Source: Anoplopoma fimbria (taxonomy: Eukaryota; Chordata; Actinopteri; Perciformes; Anoplopomatidae). From it: a stretch of 64,000 nucleotides of DNA. The translations under genes and the position numbers were made by a program. The DNA lies in the NCBI RefSeq assembly GCF_027596085.1, contig NC_072450.1, positions 3,405,236 through 3,469,235 of the forward strand, written 5' to 3'. Under the pieces are notes generated by a model, which saw nothing but the letters and a program-made list of their open reading frames with translations, did not search any database and was not told the DNA's origin. Positions 52,735 through 64,000 of the stretch are shown here, one piece after another (within the stretch, counting starts at the first letter, position 1; each line of letters opens with the position of its first letter).

Positions 52735-53540
52735 ATTAAAGGAGTACTCCACCAATTTAGCATGGCACTCCTCACTGTTGGACTCATGATGGAAAGTTTA
52801 AAACATGACAATCAAAATCGATGCAGCAGAACCAGAGATATCATCTTTTCAAATTCCACACATTCTTCCTCCTTGTCAAAACCTGTGCCTACATTACCCA
52901 CAATGCACATCTCCTGTAATAGTAATATAAGGAGCAGCTTCCTACAGAGTTCTGGTAAACACTAACTTTAAACTCAAGTGACATCATTTAAGGCAACTTG
53001 CTACAACTCACACAGTTTCCACTGGAGCCACAGATGTCTTCATGCCGAGCACCCTTTTATATTACATTTTGAAACGTTGCAAAAAACGAAATCCAAATGC
53101 GATATTTGTCTTGCAACTGGGTTTGGAGCGAATAAGCTCGGCTACGGTAGTTTGGTGAGATGTTGGCGCTATAGTCAATTCTTGGCTGTAATCCTCCAGG
53201 AAACAGAAGAAGAGGTTGCAAACTGGAAACAAAACAAGTCTCCTCTCAGGATTTTGTTTCATTGTTCTTTCACATCAGCTACTGTTGGTCATGTTTCATG
53301 CTGTAAGGGGACGAAGACAAATCATATCTGGGAATGTGCCGCCAGCAGAAACAGCTAATCAGTCATGTGGGATAATGTTCGCTACATCAGCAAAGGCATT
53401 CCACATCCCATTGAGAGCATCAACTCTTTTGTTATAAAGGAAAAAACCACCTCAAGCGTTCTCAATTCTGCATAGCAAATGCAGCTTTTCTAATGCGAGA
53501 CTTCAACTGTGCGTAAAAATATGTTGATGAAAACAGTTAT
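52735..53540. repeat. Probable composite of old interspersed repeats
   Basis: Opens with TTAAAGGAGTACTCCACCAA, resembling a MITE terminus. Near its end GCAGCTTTTCTAATGCGAGA matches inverted segments at 17340 and 37640. Boundaries are uncertain. Confidence 0.35.
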
Positions 53541-53784
53541 TCTTTATATATGCAGGAGCACGCCACAACATCTGGAAACACACTTTGTTGTGTAAAAGTT
53601 CCTTCTTGAAGCCAACTCCTAACTTAAATATTAACCTACAGTGTTTGTAACTTTCATGGCACATTGTTAAAGTCAGACAAACGTAACTTTTGTAAAGTGA
53701 CATTTATAAGAAAATGCTTAAACAATGTGGAACAGTAGCACAAGTGTTATGAAGTCAGGAACTGACAGTTACACACATTTACGT

Positions 53785-53846
53785 TAGCTACCTTTAGCTA
53801 CCTTTAGCTAACATTAGTTAACATTAGCTAACATTAGTTAACATTC
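53785..53846 (+). repeat. 10-bp tandem repeat, 6 copies
   Basis: Units TAGCTACCTT (twice) then TAGCTAACAT and TAGTTAACAT alternating. Confidence 0.85.
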
Positions 53847-54750
53847 ATACCAGACTAAAGATGGCTGTTGCAGCAAAACTTTTGAGGATATTGAATTGAT
53901 TAAGAATGCATTGTATTTTTAAGTTACACTTTATTGTGGTGAGTGAAAGCCTTTCTTTGAATGGCATTTTGGAACAAATATGTTCTTATATTCCAGATCT
54001 TTGTTACAAACATCAGTATCCATATATGTCATGAATGGTTTTTTTCTAAACCTCCACGTCTGCTTTTCCAACAATACTGTCTGATCAACTGTGTTATCTT
54101 TACTTCTGCTGTCCATAGAAGCCCAGTGAATTCCCACCAGTAATATATCATTTTACAAATGTCTTTTTTCCTGACCATCTAAAGTCTAACACTGTGAAAC
54201 CAAATGGACTCTGGCCTGTTTATTGTCAGTCTTTTGACTCCACATGTGGTGACTCACCTGAGCTTTCGGCCTTTCCTGTTGCCAGACTGCTGAAACCAAC
54301 AAAGAGCGTCTGTGTTTGTACAAACACTCTGTTTGAGCAGCTGAGACAGGCTGTTGTGTTCCTGGGTACACTCAGGTAATGTGATCTAGCTGCAATGATA
54401 ATGTGACAAAACTAGACGCCATATGAGATAAGAAAAAATTGTTAATAGTTGCCAATATAACCAAGCAAGATGTATCATTGTCCCATGTATACCAGGAAGT
54501 TTAAACCAACAGATTAAGATCATTTCTACATGTTTTGTTAGAATTGGACCATATATATGCCTAACTGAAGTATTAACGTCATCACAAGTTTTCAAAAACA
54601 CCAAATGCTGACAAAAGAAAGAGTATTTTACACATTAATATCTAATATTCATGTTCAAAATGTCGTTAACATGTTGAATGTGATGCTGCATTAGTCCCAA
54701 CAATAGTTATTTCTATTATCAGTGGTTGAAGAAGCACTCCGATCTTTTAC

Positions 54751-55090
54751 TTAAAGGAGCAGTGTGTAGGATTTAGTGACATCTAGTGGTGAGGTTGCCC
54801 TCCTCTCACTCCTCCCTTTCCAGGCCTGTCAGAGAACTACGGTGGCCTTCAGGTAAAGTAAAACAAAAAAGTCCTTCCCTAAAGCAATTGTTTGGTTTTG
54901 TCCGTTATGGGCTACCGTAGAAACATGGTGGTGCAACATGGCGGACTCCGTGAAGATGACCCACTCCCATGTAAATATGAACTGCTCCTTCTGAGGTAAC
55001 AAATACACACAAGGGTTTTTACACCCATGAAAACATAGCTATTAATATTATATTCCAGTTCTACTAATAGATCCCTCTAAATCAAATGGT
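54751..55090 (+). mobile_element. MITE with 'TTAAAGGAGCAGTGTGTAGG' terminus, right end missing
   Basis: TTAAAGGAGCAGTGTGTAGG, ATTTAGTGACATCTAGTGGT, TAGAAACATGGTGGTGCAAC and ATAGATCCCTCTAAATC are hallmarks of an abundant teleost MITE. The inverted right terminus expected after CTCTAAATC is absent. Confidence 0.75.
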
Positions 55091-55133
55091 AGAAAAGATA
55101 TCTGCACACTTAAATCACACTTAAATCACACTT

Positions 55134-55440
55134 AAGATAAGTTAATAAAATAATCCTTTATTAGTCCCGCAGGATTACAGCAGCAGAGAGGATAATACGA
55201 GTAAGTAAAAAACAAGATCAAAACAAGTATTATAAATGAGTAAATAAGTAATTACACAGTAAAGAATATTAAATAAGTAAGTAAAAAAAGTTAAAAAAAA
55301 CTAGCTACTACTAAAATATTATAAAATATTATATATACAGACAGAATAATTATTGTATAATTATTGTATTAAATATTATTTAATAATAATTGTATTATTA
55401 TATATATTATAATATTATATATTAAAGTATTTAGAAAAAA
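55134..55440 (+). repeat. Retroposon tail-like repeat with AAGATAA start
   Basis: AAGATAAGTTAATAAAATAA then TCCTTTATTAGTCCCGCAGG resembles 640-700 (AAGATAAGATAGAACTGTAT then TAATCCTGAAGGAAATTC). The right half is plain AT-rich sequence. Confidence 0.5.
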
Positions 55441-56419
55441 AATACTTGTTGGGCAGAAAGTTATACTACAAGCCGCCACAGTGACACTACTTTTCTTTTC
55501 AAAATATCATGACTTTATTCTCTACCGATATGTTTTACAAGTGCAAAGAGCTTTGAACACGAACAGCAAACCTGCTGAAACACATATTATCCATTAGCCA
55601 TAAAAAAAACGTTTTAATTAAATGAATTAATGTATCATTGAGGTGAGCAGGTACGACATGCTCATTTAAAGAGCTTACTTTTCCCCAAACAAAAATCCCC
55701 AAAAAGCAACTAGTACCAACAGAAATATGATCATAACTTAGTATTTAAAACAGAATAAATGGATAATAATGTTTAAACATTACAGGGCTTCTCACATACT
55801 GCTGAATATTCAAGTTTCAGTGAAGCAGAATGTTTCCTGATCACGTTTTAGGTGATAGATATTGATCATTGGAGGTTTCCTTCGACACTGTTCCAGACAG
55901 ACAGCACATTTTAACGTCTCCCAAGAGATTTAGAGATGTGTGGAGCAATTACTGGTAGAAACCTTTATTTCTGTCGGACCAACAGACACAGACTGATAGA
56001 GAGTCATTTAGTGAACGCCCTCAGAGGAAACGTTTGTACAGTCAGCTGTTAACCTTTGACCCTGTGATGAAATGGAGCTGTAATACTGATGCTCTACCTC
56101 ACACTGATTATTGATTAGAGATTTGTTAAATCCCAAAAATAAGCTGCACACTGTGTGAACCAAACTCCCAATTTCCTATTTATAATCAATAAGTATGAAT
56201 AAATGCATACATTAATATATGTATTTATTTTAGATAGGAGTGGCTGAACAAGTCTTAAATACAACGCAAAAGTAGATGATTCACTTCAAGTCGTGTTTTT
56301 GATTCACCTGATATCTTAGATTCCAGTATTCTCTTTTAGCTCTGTTTTTGGTCTCCACCAACTCCTTAGTAAGATATCTGGCTCTGAGAACACTGGACAG
56401 ACCTGCGATTTATTCCCTC

Positions 56420-56870
56420 AGTAAACATTGTAAACATGAGTTTATGGTCTCAATCTCTAGTTTCAAGTCTTCTTCAATACAGCATGATGTTCATTTAGTA
56501 AATGATGCTCCATTTAGAGTCAAACAGACCATAAAGCAGGGGATGCTTTAGGGCGGGGCTACACAGTGATTGACAGGTCTCTACCACACCTTGTTCAGTC
56601 TTGGAGTTGTCCTTGTTTTCTTCTTACAAATTGAACTCTTTATAAGTGTGTTTTAACTTCATGAAAGTTAATTGTAACGTTGTTGTCACCTAAAAGTGTC
56701 TTTTTTAACTTTGGGTTGACCTTAGCTCGATCCTCTCGTATCACTTCTGGTTCCAAAAAAACAAGATGGCGACGGCCAAACTCAAGGCTTCAAAACTGCA
56801 GTCCACAAACCAATGGGCTTCTTCACGGTGACTATATCCACTTCTTATATACAGTCTACATTAATGCTGA
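56420..56870 (+). mobile_element. MITE, longer copy (homologue of 14560-14720)
   Basis: ACATGAGTTTATGGTCTCAA to CAGCATGATGTTCATTTAGT, then an internal part with AAGATGGCGACGGCC, then CCACTTCTTATATACAGTCT. Matches the ends of the 14.6-kb copy in inverse orientation. Confidence 0.65.
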
Positions 56871-56899
56871 TTGGACATCCACATAAAAGGTGCAATGCA

Positions 56900-58900
56900 G
56901 AAATTTCTGAGAGTTTTTTACAACATTTAATTCTTTGTAGGATCCCATATAATGTAAAACTGAGGTACCAATTACCACACATTGTGATAAGGTTCTCTTT
57001 TTGTTAATTAGTGATGACTACTGTACCAAACTCATTATTTCACATTAAAACACTGAGGGACACAATATTGTTAAATGTCTCCCCAGTGAAAGGAGTTGAT
57101 CAATACTATGGATCCTCTCTGATGAATAGTGGAGGATGAATCAGACAGATGGCAATTCATGTTTACATGTAATACATAAACAACACCAATGTTATTATCC
57201 TCTTTTATGGCTTTATGGTTAACACTGGATAATGAAGCATGATTGACTAAAACAAACGCAATTGATTTTCTTTTCTGCCATGACATCTTTGTATTATTGT
57301 AAAATGAATGTCTTTTCTTCCACCATTGCTCATCACATTTGATGCCCTAACAAGCTTAAAAAACATATGATACATTTTATTGATAAATCTGGCAGATACC
57401 AACCTTTAATTAAAAATCAGGTGTGAGCCAGTTGACCTGTAATTGTTTCCCATTACTCGCTTTAGGTTTCTCAGTTTGTAAAACCAGACGTCTATGTGAT
57501 GCATCTGATAATATACCAGAAACTTCAGTAACATTATGGTGTGAAGTTATATTTTAAGAAGCAGGGCAGACATATGTAAATCAAGGGTTCTTCAACCAAA
57601 AGGAATTCATTAAATACATAAATAAATAAAATATGTACTCATGTAAATGCTATTTGTTGCACTAGCACGCATATAATAATGCAATTTGATTAAATCAGTT
57701 GTGGTTCTTTCCATAGAAAGAGTTTGAAACACTATGAACATACTGTGTCTGTATTATTAGAGACACATTTAGTTTCATTGACATATGATTTATGGATTGA
57801 TAATATTTGATTGCTGTTGAATAATAGCAACTCGGTCAATGTAGAATTCAGAGCATTTCTACTGCTTCCATACGGCTCTGAGACGGCCACAGCTGAACCG
57901 AATGTTAGCGGCTAGCGGTGCCTTTAGTTCTAACATCTCAAACAACAGATTTAAACTCAAACAGAGGGAGAGAGACAGTTGCTATAGTGGTTTGCTGCTA
58001 TGTTAATGCTCTGAATCCCGTATGTAGAACCCTTAAGAAACATGTTACAATTATAAAGTGTCAGCTTTAATTTAAAATCTAAATTGTTTTGTTGTTTTTT
58101 CTACCCAAAAATATGCAGAGTAGTTTGCAGCAGTTTTATCAGCTCTTTAAGATTGTCTGCAGATCTTTTTCTCAGGCTGCAACAAATATCAAATCATTAG
58201 CGGAAATTATCAGTAACAGAAGAGATTAACTGGACCAAAACAAAATGAGATGAAACAGATTTTGTAATTCATATAAAATAATTGAAGTAAAAGCAAGCTG
58301 GAAAAGAAAAATGTAAGTGAAATCAGGATAAGTTTTCCTGTAAAAGTAGTAAAAGAGGAGAGGAAATGCTGCTCATAAAGCTCACGATTGTTAGCAAACA
58401 GTAATATTAGTAATAACTGAAGAGTCCCAGATGAACTTGTCAACCTTTTTTATTAGTTTAGAGATTATTTCAATCAGTTTAGATAGATGTTAATGGGTAA
58501 ATCCAAATGGATGGTGCAGAAACCTATGCATAGGAATAGAAGAGTATTTTTCTGCTGTGATGTGAAGATAAACAGATTCTGAGTCATTTTTGGTTGCTGT
58601 AAATAAACCATAAAAGACAGGTTACACTGCATCTTTTAGATTAATAGAAGAATCAGTTCATGAAACAACAGTGAAATGGTGTACAATATCAACCTCCTGT
58701 GTTTATAAATCAGAATAATGCCCCAGACATTGTGGAACCGAACAGCGGTTCCATTCAGATTCTGCAAACCATAAAGCTTATGAAAAAGGATCCGTCATGC
58801 ATATCTCTGGGCAAAGCATGTCATTGGGTTTTGTATTCTCAATATGAACGGTTCCAGTGTTGAGCTAACACAGTGGCATGAATGGACATCTATTAGATTG
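56900..58900. other. Intergenic sequence without recognisable features
   Basis: AT-rich; only short open frames. No gene, RNA gene or named repeat recognised. Confidence 0.45.
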
Positions 58901-58909
58901 AGATGTAAT

Positions 58910-59270
58910 TCAAATATCACTCAAGGCAACCTTCATTTCTAGACCTCAACGCACACATTTCTTTGTTGCGTGTGTTTTTTAATGGATGGAGGCACGATGC
59001 ATCTGAGCAGTGAACAAGAATGAAGATGCAATTACTCTGAGTTCCAGCTCGGGTTGCAGATAATTTTATTGGGATGCCAATAACCTGCAGGGGAGGAAAA
59101 CACAATCTGCGTCAGCCACCAGCAGCTCTGTTTGGGCCTGATGATAATGAGATTCCTCCAGACTAGATTACTTAACGGACGGAGTTTCAATGGAGACTGT
59201 TAATAAAAACCAAAAGTATTTGGTTTATCCAGAGTAATGGGGATTTTTCAGCGCTCTGAGCATCAACATA
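58910..59270. other. Candidate conserved non-coding element
   Basis: Unique-looking block with GATAATTTTATTGGGATGCC, GATGATAATGAGATTCC and CTAGATTACTTAA, containing several homeodomain-type cores. No coding signal. Proposed on composition only. Confidence 0.2.
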
Positions 59271-60305
59271 TTTCATTCACCTCATTTGTGCTGGAAAATG
59301 TAATCAGTTTTTTAATTATTCCAAACTGAATTTAATGTCAGTAGCTTTTATGACGTCTTTCTGCTACTAATAAACATATGGCATGAGATTCTGGAAGATA
59401 TGATCAGTATCCATTTACTCAAATGCAAACAAACGAATAATAAGAGACTGAAATTATGAATAGATGTCAATCAAGCACAGTTTGTACACATCCACACAGT
59501 CCTGAGAGGAAGTTTTATCAGGGACAAAAGTAAAAAAAACTGTGTTGAGCGAGTCTTTAAAGCATTTAAAAGCAGCCTGCAAACTTTTTAAGGCCATCGT
59601 CACTGCCCCTTGGACTTTCATGGCATGGCACAAAATGCAAACTATTTCACTCATGTGACATTTTATTTTTAGGTGTTTTTAAGGGAATGTTTTTTTCTGA
59701 ACAGGTCAGCTGACAGGAAAGCACCGTAGCACTATCAACATTTTCAAGATACATTTATTAAAGCTTAACTTTGTCACAATCCTCCTGTATCTATTCATTA
59801 TTATTAAAAACATCAGACTGACGTTATGACTCATGATCCGTTTTCCTGCCAATATCCAAATGTAGATTTTCTTTGTGAATTATTCCTCCAGTATAAGTGT
59901 AATGAACTTTTCCTTGCATTACCTGGCTATGCATAAATAATGTACCTCATTCAGATGGAAGGGTTTTGGTGAAGAACCCTTTCATTTCCAAGCAAACATC
60001 TTCCTGTATCAGTGCTGTAGCTGCACACTGTTCTGCTTATCTGCAAACATGCTGATTCACTAATTAACTTAACTAAGTGCCTTCACTCGCTGTCTTAACT
60101 CAGTCAGACTGAGTAGCAACCAAACCTAATGCAATTAAAATGCAACTTAAAGCAAAGAGTGATGAAGAAGATATACTCCTCTCCATCTACGGCTCAATGC
60201 TTTGTCATTGCTGTCGCCACCAGAAGATGGCGCTGTTCCTTCACAAATATCCACTGAAACCTGAGTGAGGTTCCTGCTGTGTGTTGGCTCTGGTCCTGCT
60301 GGGAC

Positions 60306-60307
<2 letters not shown>

Positions 60308-60357
<50 letters not shown>

Positions 60358-60405
60358 TAATCATCTAATCATCATCATCATCTAATCATCATCATCATCT
60401 AATCA
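60308..60405 (+). repeat. (ATC)n microsatellite
   Basis: About 16 ATC units followed by CTAATC-interrupted copies. Confidence 0.95.
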
Positions 60406-60409
60406 GAGG

Positions 60410-61550
60410 AAGACGACCACCTGGTGCTTCAGGTGAGAGTGAAGCAGGACAGAAACCCCAGCAGGACTCTGGCGTCTGACAGCATCGTGGACCAGGAGGG
60501 TTTTTGAACACTTCAGCAGGTGATTTCACTAATTAGTTCCTCCTCAGAAACCACACGCTGTGTTTGAAATGAAACATGCAGCTTCTCAGCAGTTATCTTA
60601 TTCTTTGTAAAAGTTGAGAGACATTTGTGAGTCCCTAAAGTCCTAATCTGGGATTCTTACATTCACTTTTTCCAGCATAAGAGATCTAAAATGATATAGT
60701 GCATGGTGGCTTTCTTATTTAGATATATTTTCTCACAATGTCACTAAAAGTGATAAGGAAGCGAACAATAATACAACATGTGAAAAGATCGATAAACAAT
60801 ATTAATGAAAATCAATGTTGGGTCCATATTGTACAAGGATACACTGCCTGTTTTACTATTACTGATGATATCAAGCTTTAGATGTTCAATTTGTTTGTGA
60901 GTACTTTAGAAGACTTCTCATGCATGATAAAAAACAATCAAAAAATCAATTACTTGGTTCTGTAATCACATTAATACAAAGACAATTACTCATTTCCATC
61001 TCATCTGAATGGTTGGCAGTATAAAACAACTAATAACTCATTTGCTCATAAGGATTATTAGACCTTGGCTCAATTCCTGAATTAGAATTATTTTTTAAAA
61101 CAATGATTTCAAAATTCCTAACAACTAGTTTCTTGTTTTCTTTTAAATGTATTTAATTCAAGCCAATTGCTTGGTTTTGGTACACCTTCAATTTTCTTCA
61201 ATTTGCACAATTAACACTTGCAGATGTTTTGCCTGTCAAAAGTGATGAGTTGATTCTCAGTGAAATTGTCACGTTCTTCACAACAAACATTCTTTCATCG
61301 TTTGTGCAAAATGATTTGTTCAATTATCAAAATCAAAAAAGTTTTTTCTTTCTTTTGAAGGATGTCAGTTTGTGGCAAAATTCGGGTAACTGTTTATGAC
61401 TTCACATGAAAACTCAAAGGTGAATTGTCAGTTTACAGTCGACACAGTCTCACGGCAGTTTGTGAAATAGTCACAAAATGCAAATTTATTGGATTCGTGC
61501 TGAGAGACACTAATTGTGCATTTATTTTGTAATTATTTTCTGGAGCGCAG
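60410..61550. other. Intergenic sequence without recognisable features
   Basis: AT-rich, nothing recognised on either strand. Confidence 0.45.
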
Positions 61551-61754
61551 TACGTTACAAAACAACAGTTAGGTGTAGGCAAAAAAACACTCAGTTAGGT
61601 TTAAGAAACATCAAAGTTGGGCTTCAAAAACTATACGTACAGTTCACGTTGCTCACAGGACTCTGTTTTATTCTACTGTCATGAAATAATTGAACGGTCT
61701 ATATGTGTTCATTCCGACTTTGCACTCATCATAGTTACAATAGTAGCAATAACC

Positions 61755-61978
61755 ATGTTCATTGTTTACTTTCATAATGCTCATTTTGGGGGAGTGTCTT
61801 TGGAAGGATGCTAGAAGCAACAGACTGTCAGTGTTGCAGACTTGGCAACTTTCTTGCTAGATTAGAAACTTTTATTTATTGGAAAAGAGTTGGCACCGTG
61901 CTGTGTATTTGTATTGGATTATTATAAAAATCTAGTATACTCTGGCTAGTTTTCAACATTACCAACCCTAGCTTATAA
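61755..61978 (+). mobile_element. Non-autonomous DNA element with 'ACCAACCCT' terminus, copy C
   Basis: GGCAACTTTCTTGCTAGATT, GGAAAAGAGTTGGCACCGTG and the terminus ACATTACCAACCCTAGCTTA match copies A and B. Only the right part is present. Confidence 0.6.
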
Positions 61979-62839
61979 GAATCTCTACTATTCAATGATA
62001 GCTGAGTGGACTCTCCAGATGAAGGCCACGTAATATGATGAAAAGCTCCAAAACAGCTACTAAAATGGACATTGTAGTGAGATTGTTTTATAAATTATTG
62101 ATTTAAGAATGAACTTTGAACCTCAGCAATTTGAACGATCTGATAAAAGACTATTTGGTGTAAGTACGTAGTGATGACGAGTGAGAAAAGCCAGGTTTTT
62201 TAAATAAAGCTTCTCTTTAATGTCATTGCTGTTATTTAAGCAAAAAAATGAACAAAGCTTGTTCCGGAAGTAAAGAAATTGCAGTCGCCCCCTTGACATT
62301 TTCTAAAAGCATTGCGGCGTTCGTCATCACTTCCTGCAGTCTGAATAATCAAACGTCTGTTTCACACATGAGATGTTGAATGTTAACAGCTACAGTTTGT
62401 ATTGTATAATTGTTGCATGGACCCTCTCTGCTCTCTTTGTTCCAGGTGAAACAGTCTGACATGAATGATGTTTTATCAGTGAACAGGAGATTAAAGATGG
62501 TCACTGTTGACCTTTGGGCCTGCAGTAATTCCCCTAACAGAGACATTACTCTAGTTTGACTGTCAAACAGAAAGACGTTACGTTGGTCCACCAGCAAACA
62601 GAGTGGAACCTGAATGACTAATGTGAGTCATTACAACAACCCCAATAACAACTGCTCTCCACCATTCATTATTTAGGAGCTGCAATTAGTTTGGGATGCT
62701 TGTTGGGCTGCAGGTTCTTCTGTTTTTCTGCGTAAAATTGAGGTAGAAAATAAAAAAACATCACAGCTAACGTTAGATGACTCGTGAGAAAAAAGGTTCA
62801 GTGGTTGGTAGTGTCACATGAACACATTATTTCCATTAA

Positions 62840-63330
62840 CCCGGACACTTTGGGTTCATAGAGGGAGGTAAATGTGAAGTGTTTTCTGGATCTTTCTCCC
62901 CAGGCTCTCCACACCTTCATCTTCTCCGAGGTGACAAGATGACGAATCCCTGTTAGCCCTTCTCCTTCAGCGATTAAACCTCTCGGGATCATCGGAAATA
63001 ACCTTTTCAGGGAACCATTAAGAAAAAAAAGCTAAAAGCATAAGTAGAAAAGTGAACTTCTTGAAAAAGTCTGTGTAAGTGTTTCCATTATCAGAAGTCA
63101 GAAGTGAGCGTCAGCACTTACTTACATGTTTCCTCGGCTGAGATTACAGTCTGAAGAGCTCGTTTAAAATATTTTTTTGCTAACGACTCTCCTCATGGAA
63201 ACATCTGGTGCTCATCATTGTGGATGTAGAGGATTAGGTAGGCTTGTTTGTATTTCTCCTCACTAATTATTGGCGTGATAATTACAAAAGCGTTGTTTAT
63301 GTAAATGTCAGCGCTCGGATAAATCTGATC
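62840..63330. other. Candidate conserved non-coding element near the right edge
   Basis: Non-repetitive block with CTTCATCTTCTCCGAGGTGA, CACTAATTATTGGCGTGATA and ATTACAAAAGCGTTGTTTAT. No reading frame is supported. From 63330 to the end nothing is recognised. Confidence 0.2.
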
Positions 63331-64000
63331 AAATCCCTGCTTCCATCCACCAACAACACCGGAATCAGATGTTTAGTGTATCACTAATGTATGCTCTTTA
63401 ACCATAACCCTGTGTGTTTTAATCATTATTGGATCATGCTTTAATCAGTTTGTTTGCATAGAATCTTACAAATTTGGTTAAAAATTGCTAAAGCACAATT
63501 ACTGAATTTGACTCTATATGCAAAAAACTAAAACATTTACAGAAAATATCTGACATCTCTTGTAAAAGCAAACACAAGTCTTCTAAAAATATATATTTTT
63601 GCATTTAAACTTGACATAAAAACACCAAATAAATAACTCTTATATGTATTAGCATGCTGTGAATATAGACTATGGACAGAAATTCAACATTTGTATTCTC
63701 AATACTCATTCATGGCGACGACATGAACAAAGTTACTGTATTGTACTCTGAACAGAATACAGTATGCTGTAATTAGTTTGTTGTGAACACCAAAGAGCAA
63801 ACCTGCATCTATTTATAGTGTTTAAGCTCTAATTCCTAAGTGATCTAATTGGTTACAGGTGTTTTCACAGGTGCATTCTGGGTGCAGGTGATTGATAATT
63901 GAGTGTGGCTTTTCAATGTTTAGCAAACAACACACACAGGCTTTTGGCTTTAAATCACGTGTTTGATAAACAGATAACTGTGTAGTTATTGGCAAAAATA

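Overview
This is nuclear DNA from a ray-finned fish, most likely a percomorph teleost. The evidence is split genes with GT-AG introns, very long (GT)n/(CA)n arrays, and several teleost-type interspersed repeats (the TAATG-tailed LINE/SINE 3' end, the TCAGAATCAG-tailed element, the 'TTAAAGGAGCAGTGTGTAGG' MITE). The species cannot be fixed from the window.

Two protein-coding genes are supported, arranged head to head. On the minus strand, positions 41702 to 455 hold the 5' half of an IQGAP1-type gene. I resolved 21 coding exons spliced in one consistent frame (2496 nt, 832 codons), from the start codon through the calponin-homology domain, the IQGAP repeats, the WW domain and IQ motifs 1-3. The fourth IQ motif, the GAP-related domain and the C-terminus lie beyond the left edge. 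Intron 2 alone spans about 20.7 kb (19469-40121). On the plus strand, positions 47346-49648 hold a complete three-exon CART prepropeptide gene (107 residues), with a GC box, a TATA-like box and an AATAAA signal.

The 5.6 kb between the two start codons contains two abutting minisatellites (42070-43895 and 43994-44541). Copies of an unnamed repeat in opposite orientation then flank the cart promoter. Everything right of 49.9 kb appears intergenic: I found no further gene, only dispersed repeats, microsatellites and a few unique stretches that could be conserved non-coding elements.

No operon, CRISPR, phage or prokaryote-like system is present. The points most worth a second look are (1) splice signals in iqgap1 that overlap repeats: a (TG)n acceptor at exon 12, a weak donor followed by (CA)n at exon 13, a C16 run after the exon 2 donor, and a retroposon tail that may supply the exon 4 branch point; (2) a ~420-bp palindrome in intron 17 related to a tandem array in intron 13; (3) the ~800-bp GAA tract in intron 5; (4) poly(A)-signal hexamers facing outward in the intergenic minisatellites; (5) a CART paralogue that lacks the upstream dibasic processing site; and (6) a homeodomain-site-rich segment in cart intron 2. 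Known-family assignments are from memory of family sequences and were not searched.
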